From: Natronobiforma cellulositropha
GTDB lineage: Archaea > Halobacteriota > Halobacteria > Halobacteriales > Natrialbaceae
Length of the DNA stretch: 56,828 nt
Assembly (NCBI RefSeq): GCF_025629245.1
Contig: NZ_JANZXN010000058.1
Coordinates: 1 to 56,828 of the forward strand
Direction: 5' to 3'
Within the stretch, counting starts at the first letter, position 1; each line of letters starts with the position of its first letter. A model generated the notes under the pieces. That model was given only the letters and a program-made list of their open reading frames with translations, did not search any database and had not been told where the DNA came from. Position numbers and translations under genes: made by a program. Positions 41,625-49,334 of the stretch are shown here, piece by piece.

Positions 41625-41632
41625 ACGCTCGA
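41611..41632 (+). terminator. Stop-codon hairpin at the end of the last locus gene
   Basis: TCGAGCG (41611-41617) pairs perfectly with CGCTCGA (41626-41632), and the 8-base loop contains the TAG stop (41622-41624). It is a variant of the hairpins at the ends of the other dockerin genes. No clear echo copy follows; a decayed one may begin near 41655. Confidence 0.6.
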
Positions 41633-41763
41633 GCACGCGCGGTCGCTTCGCTACTCTCGAGTGGCCGTCCGAGAAACCGGCCCGCTCGGCTCCGTTTCGC
41701 AGAACGGGCCGAAGGGGTTGCTCCGTTCTCAACACTATTGTGTGGTGAGGGTGAACGAACCGC

Positions 41764-42705
41764 ATGGAGTTCGGCTACCACCACAGTTCCTTCGCCGTCC
41801 ACGACGACCGCTCGCCCGCCGAAGCCATGCTCGAGCGCGCCCAGCGACTCGAGAACGACGGCTTCGAGTGGTTCTCCCTGATGGACCACCTCTGGCAACT
41901 CCCGTTTCACGGCCACAAGGACGAGCCGTTCATCGAGTGCTACAGCGGTCTCTCGGCCGTCGCCGCCGTCACCGACCGGCTGACGCTCAGCGCGCTCGTC
42001 ACCTGCGTCCACTACCGCAACCCGGGCTACCTCGCCAAAGTCGTCAGCTCACTCGACGCCATCTCCGGCGGCCGGGCCGTCCTCGGCATCGGCGCTGGCT
42101 GGTACGAAGCCGAGTACGACGCCCTCGGTCTCGAGTTCCCGCCCGCCGACGAGCGCATCCGCCAGACGCGCGACGCGATTCGTCTCTGTCAGCGTGCCTG
42201 GGAAGACGACTCTCCGGTCGACTACGACGGCGAGTACTACGCGCTCGAGGGTCTCTACCTCGACCCGAAACCCGACGAGATTCCGGTGTTGGTCGGCGGT
42301 GGCGGCGAACAGCTGACCCTCCGGCTCACCGCCGAGTACGCCGACTGGTGGAACGTCCCCGGCACGGCCCCCGCCGAGTACGAACACAAACTCGAGGTGC
42401 TGGCAGACCACTGCGAGCGCGTCGGGCGTGACTACGACGAGATCGAGAAGACCGTCACGATCCCGACGCTCTTGCGCGAGGACACCGACGGCGCCCACGC
42501 AGCCTACGAGGACCTCCTCGCCGAGACCGACCGGGAACCGACATCGAGAGACGAGTTCCGCGGTCTCGTCGGCACCCCCGAGGAGGCCGCCGAAGGAATC
42601 GAGACCTACCGCGAGTTGGGCGTCGACCGCTTCGAGATCGGCGTCCCGAAGAACGACCCGGAGACCATCGACCGCTTCGTCGACGACGTGATGTCCCAGT
42701 TCTGA
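41764..42705 (+). CDS. LLM class (F420-dependent type) oxidoreductase
   Basis: This 313-residue luciferase-like monooxygenase-fold protein has the pattern MEFGYHHSSF, LMDHLWQLPFHGHKDEPFIECYSGLSAVAAVTDRLTLSALVTCVHYRNPGYLAKVVSSLDAISGGRAVLGIGAGWYEAEYDALG. This resembles the F420-linked class common in haloarchaea. Such proteins transfer hydride with coenzyme F420 (or use FMN); the substrate is unknown. It begins a new transcription unit 140 bases after the GH5 locus and is followed closely by an acyltransferase-like gene. It is not obviously related to polysaccharide breakdown. Confidence 0.85.
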   Translation: MEFGYHHSSFAVHDDRSPAEAMLERAQRLENDGFEWFSLMDHLWQLPFHGHKDEPFIECYSGLSAVAAVTDRLTLSALVTCVHYRNPGYLAKVVSSLDAISGGRAVLGIGAGWYEAEYDALGLEFPPADERIRQTRDAIRLCQRAWEDDSPVDYDGEYYALEGLYLDPKPDEIPVLVGGGGEQLTLRLTAEYADWWNVPGTAPAEYEHKLEVLADHCERVGRDYDEIEKTVTIPTLLREDTDGAHAAYEDLLAETDREPTSRDEFRGLVGTPEEAAEGIETYRELGVDRFEIGVPKNDPETIDRFVDDVMSQF

Positions 42706-42779
42706 GCGCTCGAGTGACGGCTGCGGCAACCACTCGAGCGCAGGCAAAGGTGTATGTCCCTGGTCGGTATACGACGCTC

Positions 42780-43562
42780 GTGCGCGACCGAGGAGTGACC
42801 GTTCGTTCTCGCCCGCTCCGCCACCGGGGGACCGTCGATTACATGCGCGTCGCTCGAGACCGGAGCAACGTCCACGGTCTCGTCGAGTTCGACGTCACCG
42901 ACGCCAGGAACCGCATCCGAGAGCGAACGGCGGAAACGGGCGAACAGCTCTCGTTCACCGCGTTTCTCGTCCACTGTCTGGGGCAGGCCCTCGATGAGCA
43001 CCCGGAGATCCAGTCCTACCGCGACTGGTGGGGTCGGATCGTCCGCTTCGAGGACGTCGACGTGATGGTCATCGTCGAACTCCCGATCGACGGCGGGCAT
43101 CTCGGCGTCCCGCACGTCATCAGGGCGGTGAACCGGCGGCCGCTGGAGTCGGTTCACGACGAGATTCGTGCGGTCCAGTCTGACTCCGGTGAGCACCGCC
43201 AGTCCACGGCGGCGACGCTCGGACTCCGACTTCCAGGTCCCATCCGGCGACAGTTCTGGCGGCTGCCAACCCTGTCCCCACGCCGCTGGAAACGGGTCGC
43301 CGGGACCGTCGCCGTGACCGCCGTCGGCATGTTCGGCACGGGCGGTGGCTGGGCGATTAGCCCGACGAACTACGCCCTCCAGCTCACGGTGGGTGGGATC
43401 GAACGCAAGCCGGGCCTCGTCGACGGCGAAATCGTCCCTCGAGAGTACCTCTCTCTCACGGTGACGGCCGACCACGACGTCGTCGACGGCGCACCGATCG
43501 CCCGGTTCGTCACCCGGCTGAAGGAACTCGTCGAGACCGCCCACGGACTCGACCACCCGTAG
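42780..43562 (+). CDS. Stand-alone E2-type acyltransferase catalytic domain
   Basis: The protein is about 260 residues with the catalytic fold of 2-oxo acid dehydrogenase dihydrolipoyl acyltransferases: VDYMRVARDRSNVHGLVEFDV at the N side and TADHDVVDGAPIARFV at the C side. The active-site His and Asp-Gly of DHxxVDG are kept, but the usual Arg after His is Asp. No lipoyl or E1-binding domain is present, so it is not a normal E2. Start codons are uncertain: GTG at 42714, 42780 or 42795. I prefer 42780 from a TATA-like element about 28 bases upstream. Its acceptor is unknown. Confidence 0.7.
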   Translation: MRDRGVTVRSRPLRHRGTVDYMRVARDRSNVHGLVEFDVTDARNRIRERTAETGEQLSFTAFLVHCLGQALDEHPEIQSYRDWWGRIVRFEDVDVMVIVELPIDGGHLGVPHVIRAVNRRPLESVHDEIRAVQSDSGEHRQSTAATLGLRLPGPIRRQFWRLPTLSPRRWKRVAGTVAVTAVGMFGTGGGWAISPTNYALQLTVGGIERKPGLVDGEIVPREYLSLTVTADHDVVDGAPIARFVTRLKELVETAHGLDHP

Positions 43563-43612
43563 TGCGCTCGAGCGACGGTCCCACTCATGTGTGACCGCCG
43601 CGAAGTACCGCC

Positions 43613-44167
43613 ATGGGCTTTCACACCTTTCCGATCGAGCGCGCCGACGCACTCGAAGACCCCTCGCGCTACCGCTTCTGTTCGCGCGAGGAACTGCTCG
43701 AGTTGCTCGCCGTCGACACAGACGCCACCGTCGCCGACCTGGGTTCCGGGACCGGCTTCTACTCGCGGGAGATCGCCCCGTTCGTCGCCACGCTGTACGC
43801 CATCGACCTCCAGGCGGCGATGCACGCACGCCACCGCGCGGCCGGTCTCGCCCAAAACGTCGTCCCCCTCACGGCCGCCGTCGACTCGCTCCCCTTCGAC
43901 GACGGCGCGCTCGACGCGGCCGTTTCGACGATGACCCACCACGAGTACGCCGACGAGGCGACGCTGGCGGAACTCGCCCGCGTGATCCGCCCCGGCGGCC
44001 CGCTCGTCACCGTCGACTGGTCGGCGACCGGCACCGGCGAGGACGGCCCGCCGCTCGAGGAACGGTTCACTCCCGACGAGGTCGTGGGCCACCTCGAGAC
44101 CGCTGGCTTCACCCTCGAGCGCGTCCACGACCGCCCGGAGACGCTCGCGGTCGTCGCCCGTCGGTGA
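43613..44167 (+). CDS. Class I SAM-dependent methyltransferase
   Basis: This 184-residue protein has a Rossmann-type methyltransferase core: motif I ADLGSGTGFYSREIA (about residues 43-57), motif II ending YAIDLQ, and the DAAVSTMTHHEYADE and RPGGPLVTVDWSA post-motifs. It is UbiE/methyltransferase-11-like, with short N- and C-termini, and could methylate a small molecule or quinone; the sequence does not say which. It starts 51 bases after the acyltransferase-like gene in the same direction. Confidence 0.85.
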   Translation: MGFHTFPIERADALEDPSRYRFCSREELLELLAVDTDATVADLGSGTGFYSREIAPFVATLYAIDLQAAMHARHRAAGLAQNVVPLTAAVDSLPFDDGALDAAVSTMTHHEYADEATLAELARVIRPGGPLVTVDWSATGTGEDGPPLEERFTPDEVVGHLETAGFTLERVHDRPETLAVVARR

Positions 44168-44296
44168 CGGACGGCTTCGGGTTGGTGCCCGCTCGGGGGT
44201 TCGTATGGTCGGGAGTTGATGAGTCTCGCTCGAGGGAGACACCAGTTCGCCGCCAGAATAGTTTATGGACGCCGCCGGAGCATAACCATTGGAAAT

Positions 44297-44449
44297 ATGG
44301 TGAACAGAGACGAGATGGTGATGGCTGGCTGTGAACGCTGCGGAACGGTCCACGCGGGGCAACTGGTGATCGACGGCGGGCTAAAACTGATCGGGCGCAA
44401 CGGCTGTGTCTGCGGGAGTACGGAGTTCGTCGTCGTCGAGGATGGGTAG
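44297..44449 (+). CDS. Small zinc-ribbon-like protein
   Basis: The protein has 50 residues with a CxxC (GCERCGTVH) and a CxC (NGCVCGSTEF), the four cysteines of a minimal zinc ribbon. Such tiny proteins are frequent in haloarchaea and their targets are unknown. The ATG at 44297 is preceded by GGAAATATGG, and a TATA-like element (GAATAGTTTATG) lies about 30-40 bases upstream. The earlier ATG at 44216 would add 27 unlike residues. Confidence 0.65.
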   Translation: MVNRDEMVMAGCERCGTVHAGQLVIDGGLKLIGRNGCVCGSTEFVVVEDG

Positions 44450-44465
44450 AATAGAAAATATAACA

Positions 44466-44789
44466 CTAATTTCTATAATAAAGGGGATTTAATTTGGAGC
44501 GTAAATCGTATCGGAGGAATTCCCAAGTCCACCAAGCACCAATCAATAATATAGCTGAGAAAAAAAGACTCCCGCTGATAATGATGGCGATTGAATAGGC
44601 GATTGAGACTAAATTAACGTCGGCTGCGAGTGCCAAAGGAGCTGCCATAAGTAGAGTGGCGTTTATTAATGGCCCCAATATTGATATGGCGTTCTGCTTG
44701 AACAGTTTCACGACACTTTGATTGGTCTCCTCAATGTCTATCAGGAGCTTTATAGACCAATCAAGAAAGATTTTTATTGTCGATATCAT
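44466..44789 (-). CDS. Small membrane protein of the AT-rich operon (third gene)
   Basis: I do not recognise this 107-residue protein. It has an N-terminal amphipathic stretch (DWSIKLLIDIEE) and two strong membrane segments (about 36-56 and 62-90), followed by a basic tail (RYDLRSKLNPLYYRN). Its start overlaps the end of the previous gene by 29 bases, which implies coupling. Base composition is strikingly AT-rich compared with the rest of the window, a sign of foreign origin. The next operon member upstream also has two membrane segments, so a hetero-oligomeric membrane complex is possible. Confidence 0.65.
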   Translation of the reverse strand: MISTIKIFLDWSIKLLIDIEETNQSVVKLFKQNAISILGPLINATLLMAAPLALAADVNLVSIAYSIAIIISGSLFFSAILLIGAWWTWEFLRYDLRSKLNPLYYRN

Positions 44790-45339
44790 ACCACAGTTTC
44801 AAAAATATTGCAGAGGTAGATAATAAAAGTATCCCTATTGGGATCATCATTAGTTCAGGGATTGTGCCAGTGAAAGAGAGAGATATTAATGAAAGTAGGA
44901 GGCTGAGTGCTGCTAGCCCCGACCAAAATGAGAATTTACGGAAGGTTTGAATATCTGCTGAGCTATATTCGTGGCCCATTTCACTATCAACACCTGTACC
45001 TTCGAGAACAGGCTCTATAGTCCTTCTGCTGGTATACTCTTCCTGAGAATCGAGATGGAGATCTTTACACAGATCAGAAGCGTCAGGACCCGCATACATT
45101 ATATATGGCTGAGATTCCCCACCGCTTTGCTTATGTTGTTCGTGTTTCCCACGATCATGGACTTCTCCAACATCTTCAACATAAGATAGGGGACTGCGCT
45201 CATCGTTTAAAATTCGCTCCACTTCAGACATTTTTCTATTTTCTTCCTTCAACCGTTCATATTCCATTTCGTCAATTACAACAGTTCTATTATTAGCTTT
45301 CGGTGAACTGCCATCCCTATTTGGCTCTTGGTCAATCAT
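44761..45339 (-). CDS. Membrane-anchored protein of the AT-rich operon (second gene)
   Basis: The protein has 192 residues from ATG 45339 (MIDQEPNRDG); an upstream frame start at 45375 would overlap more of the first gene. The N-terminal two thirds are soluble: a coiled-coil-like helix (MEYERLKEENRKMSEVERIL) and a His/Gln-rich, probably disordered part. Two membrane segments follow at about 141-159 and 164-182. The start overlaps the stop of the first gene. No family is recognised. The soluble N-part and paired membrane helices would suit a sensor or effector tethered to the membrane. Confidence 0.65.
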   Translation of the reverse strand: MIDQEPNRDGSSPKANNRTVVIDEMEYERLKEENRKMSEVERILNDERSPLSYVEDVGEVHDRGKHEQHKQSGGESQPYIMYAGPDASDLCKDLHLDSQEEYTSRRTIEPVLEGTGVDSEMGHEYSSADIQTFRKFSFWSGLAALSLLLSLISLSFTGTIPELMMIPIGILLLSTSAIFLKLWYDIDNKNLS

Positions 45340-46009
45340 GATTTTCACCCACCAATTCATCAAAATCAACACCATCTATATTCACGCCGACCGTTTCAGA
45401 TATTTCCTCTAAGTGTTTTTGAATGTGTGCTATCTCAAACAATATACTATCTTTATCGTGGTCTGTCAATTCCCATTTCGAAGGGGTTTTAGAAAGCGAA
45501 TTGTCAAGATCGTGTGTTATTGATGCTAACATTCCAAGAATCTTTGCCACATCATCTTTAGATTTGAGGACTAAGGTATCTCCAGAGTAGATGGAAAGTT
45601 CAATATATGGATGACCATCGGAAGATATGTGTGAGATCTCTGCATCGGTTATAGTAAGCGGATTGTATTTACCTAAATATTTTTCTTGGTAGATCGCTCG
45701 TAGTTCTAGTTCAAGTTGCGAATAATCATCACCTATCGATTTAAGTCGATTTACTGTTTCCTCGTCAAACTCGTCCTCAACATCTTCGAAGAAACTATCA
45801 AGGTCTAGCACCGAGAAATATACGGCGGCCATTGAGTCTTTTGCCCTCGAATTTTCCGAGTACTCTCGTAGTAATTTTTTCGTCTTTTCTCCATCAAAAC
45901 GATATTCAAGTGCCCTATCTAATAGGGTTCGAACATCATCTTCGTAATTAAGTAACGAGTTGACCCAAATAGGCAGATTGGAAGGCGCTGAATTTGTCTC
46001 GTCGCTCAT
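45332..46009 (-). CDS. Soluble helical protein of the AT-rich operon (first gene)
   Basis: I do not recognise this 225-residue acidic protein. It is predominantly alpha-helical (VRTLLDRALEYRFDGEKTKKLLREYSEN; VEDEFDEETVNRLKSIGDDYSQLELELRAIYQEKY), with a central strand-rich part (ISHISSDGHPYIELSIYSGDTLVLKS) and a helical end (FEIAHIQKHLEEISETVGV). No signal peptide or membrane segment is present. It is the first gene of a three-gene overlapping operon whose promoter carries a palindrome. Unlike its surroundings it is AT-rich, and it ends about 150 bases from the tRNA-Trp gene, a common integration neighbourhood. Confidence 0.7.
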   Translation of the reverse strand: MSDETNSAPSNLPIWVNSLLNYEDDVRTLLDRALEYRFDGEKTKKLLREYSENSRAKDSMAAVYFSVLDLDSFFEDVEDEFDEETVNRLKSIGDDYSQLELELRAIYQEKYLGKYNPLTITDAEISHISSDGHPYIELSIYSGDTLVLKSKDDVAKILGMLASITHDLDNSLSKTPSKWELTDHDKDSILFEIAHIQKHLEEISETVGVNIDGVDFDELVGENHD

Positions 46010-46013
46010 GGTG

Positions 46014-46044
46014 ACTCATATTCATGAGTTCTATATATTAAATA
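46014..46044 (-). promoter_or_regulatory. TATA box and palindrome of the AT-rich operon
   Basis: On the minus strand an ATATTTAATATATA element (46031-46044) is followed by the perfect dyad ACTCAT-GAAT-ATGAGT (46014-46029), which ends four bases before the ATG at 46009. The dyad lies where a repressor would block transcription start; the transcript would be leaderless or nearly so. Confidence 0.55.
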
Positions 46045-46157
46045 TTCTTGTGTGGGTTTTGGTTGGGCCCAGAATGGTGTCCACGGTTGACCTCAGTTTA
46101 TTGAACCCACTCTTCGTCCGATTTCTGCCGCTCGCGGAGTTGCTCGCGCCAGAAGAA

Positions 46158-46332
46158 TGGGGTCAGAGGGATTTGAACCCCCGATCGACTGATATCTCCG
46201 GTACGCCTCGGAACTCCAGAGGGTCATCATACGGACACTGATCAGGTGTCCGATCAGTATATCAGTCTGGAGTGTCGTCCCGGGCGCGTTGCCTCTGGAG
46301 TCAGTCGCCATGCCTGGCTTGGCCATGACCCC
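46158..46332 (-). tRNA. tRNA-Trp (CCA) with intron
   Basis: The exons fold into a normal tRNA: acceptor GGGGTCA/TGACCCC, D-arm GCCA/TGGC, anticodon stem ACTGA/TCAGT with loop CTCCAGA (anticodon CCA), and T-arm with loop TTCAAAT. Exon 1 is 46295-46332, and the intron is about 101 bases (46194-46294), placed after position 37. It contains a box C (ATGATGA, 46224-46230) and box D-like CTGA elements, as in the known haloarchaeal intron that acts as a C/D guide for 2'-O-methylation of the same tRNA. No CCA end is encoded. A TATA-like element precedes the gene. Confidence 0.95.
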
Positions 46333-46411
46333 TCGAGCATCTCTTGGCGCATACTACCTAAAGTGGTTTCGATTCGGGCCGGTCGATGCGCCGCCGGTGG
46401 GCGGTCTCGAG

Positions 46412-47287
46412 TCAGAGCCAGGGGGCGCGACTCGAGCTATCCGTCGTGTCGTCGCTCGGGTAGGGTTCGTCGATCACGCCGCCGTCGGCGGCCTCGCTCG
46501 AGGCGGCGGCCCCGTCGCCCTCGTCGGTGTCGCCGACGCGCGCGGAGACGCGCTCGCGGAGGTCGTCGCCGGGGTCGAAGGCGAACAGGGCTGCGACGGC
46601 GAGGACGGCGAGCGGGGCGTTGCCGAAGGGCTGGCCGAGGATGGCCAGCGGCAGGAGGCCGAGGGCGACGGCGCTGCCGAAGCGGAAGCGGTCGATGTCC
46701 ATGTACTCGCGGAGGTAGGGCCCGAGGAGGGCGACCGTCAGCGCGAAGCCGACGCCGATGACGGCGGCGGCGGTCGCGTTGGCGACGAGGCCGGGGTCGT
46801 CGAGGACGGCGAGCTGTGCCCCGGCGGGGTCGATGCTCGCGACGAGACCCAGCGCGATGATGACGCCCGAACTCGGGAGGTAGTCGCCGATGGTCGCGCT
46901 CGCGGTCTTGGCGGCGATGGCGAGGATCACCAGCGCGGCGAAGCGCTCGAAGACCACGATGTTGAGGACGCTCCCGATGGCGGGGGCGAGCGCGGCCTGA
47001 ATCGCGGCGAGGGCGATCAGGGGCAGGCCGACCAGGAGGACGATGCGCGCCTGCTCGAGCGGTGCGCCGTCCATGTCGGCGAGGATGACGGCGACGGTGG
47101 CGCTGCCGCCGAAGATCAGGAGACCGACCTGGATGGCACCGAGGGTGGTGTCGAGTGCGCCCGCGAGGATCAGGGCGGCGAAGATGCCGTCGATCAGGGG
47201 CAGGCCCATCACGAGTGCGAGCAGGCGGGTGTCACCACCGACGAGGCGCTCGAGTTTGAGCGCGACGGGGTGTTGTGACGTGCTCAT
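46412..47287 (-). CDS. Multi-spanning membrane protein (DUF5794-like)
   Basis: The protein has 291 residues with six to eight hydrophobic segments, and a cytoplasmic-type acidic C-terminus (RVGDTDEGDGAAASSEA) of about 45 residues. It opens with LERLVGGDTRLLALVMGLPLIDGIFAALILAG and has an LREYMDIDRFRFG loop between later helices. This matches the haloarchaea-specific DUF5794 family, whose function is unknown. ATG 47287 is preferred; the longer frame to 47449 has no protein-like content. It is divergent from guaB, sharing a 478-base regulatory region. Confidence 0.75.
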   Translation of the reverse strand: MSTSQHPVALKLERLVGGDTRLLALVMGLPLIDGIFAALILAGALDTTLGAIQVGLLIFGGSATVAVILADMDGAPLEQARIVLLVGLPLIALAAIQAALAPAIGSVLNIVVFERFAALVILAIAAKTASATIGDYLPSSGVIIALGLVASIDPAGAQLAVLDDPGLVANATAAAVIGVGFALTVALLGPYLREYMDIDRFRFGSAVALGLLPLAILGQPFGNAPLAVLAVAALFAFDPGDDLRERVSARVGDTDEGDGAAASSEAADGGVIDEPYPSDDTTDSSSRAPWL

Positions 47288-47765
47288 CGACAGGCGTGAT
47301 GGCCGTGACCCAGGGCCAGCGGGTGGGAGTGATGTGGGCGGTGGGACGGCTGGCGTTGCTGCCAGTCTGCGGACCACTGCTGGCCAAACGCTGTGGAGAA
47401 CGGACGGGCCGGTGTAAACGCGCCGACGAGGTCGCTGGTCGTCTGGCACGGTCGGGCGTCGTCGGTCGTTCTCACAGCGTTCACAATCATGAATAACTAT
47501 TCAGGACCAGTATCGATAAAGGTTGTGTGAGAAACGGCCACAGCGTGCACGCATCGGTACCCGAACCGCTGAATTTTCCCACCGATGTCCATCGATGCAC
47601 AGATCGGGTACCTGTCTACCCGATACTGACACGCCCGCTGGACCCACCGTCTGCGCGGCCGGGCCGAACCAGTGTCACTCGAGGCGAGACACTGTCGCTC
47701 GCCAGCGCGTCACACGTGGCGGCCTGTCTCGCAACGTTTTTCCCCGGGGATTTCCCACATGTTAC
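47288..47765. promoter_or_regulatory. Divergent promoter region with palindrome and long inverted repeat
   Basis: No protein-coding frame is convincing. Near the middle is the dyad TGAATA-AC-TATTCA (47490-47503) and a TATA-like GATAAAGG (about 47514-47521) that could serve guaB. Further right GGTACCCGA (47556-47564) pairs with TCGGGTACC (47604-47612), enclosing a small CGATG/CATCG hairpin (47583-47594). These would lie in a guaB leader of about 220 bases and could be regulatory; this is inference. Confidence 0.45.
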
Positions 47766-49265
47766 ATGGCGAACGACGTTCCTGAGCACGGGCCGTATTC
47801 TGCGAAGCTACAGGTGCCGGAGGCGCTGACGTTCGACGACGTCTTGCTCCGGCCGAAAGAGAGCCGCGTCGAACCCGACGAGGCCGACCTCACCTCGAGA
47901 GTCTCGACGTCGGTCGAGGTGTCCGTCCCGATTCTCTCGGCGGCGATGGACACCGTCACCGAGAGCGGGATGGCGATCGCGATGGCGCGCCACGGCGGGA
48001 TGGGTGTGATTCACCGGAACATGAACGTCGACCGGATGGTCGAGGAGATCGACCAGGTCAAACGCGCCGACGAACTCATTATTCCGCTCGAGTCGGTCGT
48101 CACTGCGGATCCCGAGATGACCGTCCGCGAGGTCGACGAATTGATGGCGCGCCGGGGTGTCGGCGGTGCGCCCGTCGTCAACACGAACGGCGAGGTCCTG
48201 GGGATCATCTCGAGTACGGACATCCGCCCGCACCTCGAGGTCGGCGAGAACGACGCCGTGACGGCGGCGATGACCGACGAGGTCATCACGGCGCCGAAGG
48301 ACGTCGACGCGCGCGAGGCGTTCGACCTGATGTACGAGCACAAGATCGAGCGCGTGCCGGTCGTCGACGACGAGAACCTGCTGGTTGGGCTGGTGACCAT
48401 GCAGGGGATTCTCCAGCGTCGCGAGTACAAGGAGGCCGCACGTGACGAAGCGGGTCGCCTGCGCTGTGGTGTCGCCGTCGGGCCGTTCGAGACCGACCGC
48501 GCAATCGCCGCCGACGAGGCCGGTGCGGACGTGCTCTTTATCGACTGTGCGCACGCGCACAACCTGAACGTGATCGACGGTGCGCGCGAGATCAAAGCGG
48601 CCGTCGAGGCGGACGTAGTGGTCGGCAACGTCGGGACGCGCGAGGCGGCGGCGGACCTCGTCGAGTTCGCCGACGGCATCAAAGTCGGTATCGGGCCGGG
48701 ATCGATCTGTACGACCCGCGTTGTCTCCGGTGCGGGCATGCCCCAGATCACGGCGGTCTCACAGGTCGCAGACGTAGCGGCCGAACACGACGTGCCCGTC
48801 ATCGCCGACGGCGGCATCCGCTACTCGGGTGATGCGATCAAAGCCATCGCCGCCGGGGCGGACGCGATCATGCTCGGGTCGTACTTCGCGGGCACGGACG
48901 AGGCCCCTGGTCGGGTCATTACGATGAACGGCAAGCGCTACAAGCAGTACCGCGGCATGGGCAGCGTCGGCGCGATGAAGTCGGGCGACAGCGGGCGCTA
49001 CCTCAAAGAAGACCCCGAGGACGACGAGGAGTACGTCCCCGAGGGCGTCGAGGCCGCCACGCCCTACAAGGGGACACTGAAATCCGAACTCCACCAGCTG
49101 GCCGGCGGGATGCAGTCCGGCATGGGCTACGTCGGAGCGCCGACGATCCCCGAGTTCAAAGACCGCGCCGAGTTCGTCCGCATCTCGAGTGCCGGCCAGA
49201 CGGAGGGGCACGCACACGACGTGGTCATCACCGACGAAGCGCCGAACTACTCGCCGCAGAACTGA
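47766..49265 (+). CDS. guaB: IMP dehydrogenase
   Basis: This 499-residue NAD-dependent enzyme oxidises IMP to XMP, the first committed step to GMP. The barrel is interrupted by two CBS domains (about residues 110-225). Catalytic Cys315 lies in GIGPGSICTTRVVSG, with GGIRYSGD and MLGSYFAGTDEAPG as phosphate-binding parts and the flap region following at EGVEAATPYKG. The start at ATG 47766, close to an AT-rich TTTTTCC, leaves a short LTFDDVLL beginning as in other IMPDHs. It is probably regulated by the structures in the upstream region. Confidence 0.95.
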   Translation: MANDVPEHGPYSAKLQVPEALTFDDVLLRPKESRVEPDEADLTSRVSTSVEVSVPILSAAMDTVTESGMAIAMARHGGMGVIHRNMNVDRMVEEIDQVKRADELIIPLESVVTADPEMTVREVDELMARRGVGGAPVVNTNGEVLGIISSTDIRPHLEVGENDAVTAAMTDEVITAPKDVDAREAFDLMYEHKIERVPVVDDENLLVGLVTMQGILQRREYKEAARDEAGRLRCGVAVGPFETDRAIAADEAGADVLFIDCAHAHNLNVIDGAREIKAAVEADVVVGNVGTREAAADLVEFADGIKVGIGPGSICTTRVVSGAGMPQITAVSQVADVAAEHDVPVIADGGIRYSGDAIKAIAAGADAIMLGSYFAGTDEAPGRVITMNGKRYKQYRGMGSVGAMKSGDSGRYLKEDPEDDEEYVPEGVEAATPYKGTLKSELHQLAGGMQSGMGYVGAPTIPEFKDRAEFVRISSAGQTEGHAHDVVITDEAPNYSPQN

Positions 49266-49334
49266 GCGGACGGCTGGCCGCACGTCCGACTGGAAAGGAC
49301 AACAGCTACGGTCGGCGGGTCCTACCCGTCGAGT

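Noticed and set aside
44440-46332. Integrated element with attachment-site repeat at tRNA-Trp
   Set aside because: The AT-rich island lies next to the 3' end of the tRNA, but I find no convincing repeat of the tRNA end at its other border (only a weak GGGATTT similarity near 44485) and no integrase.
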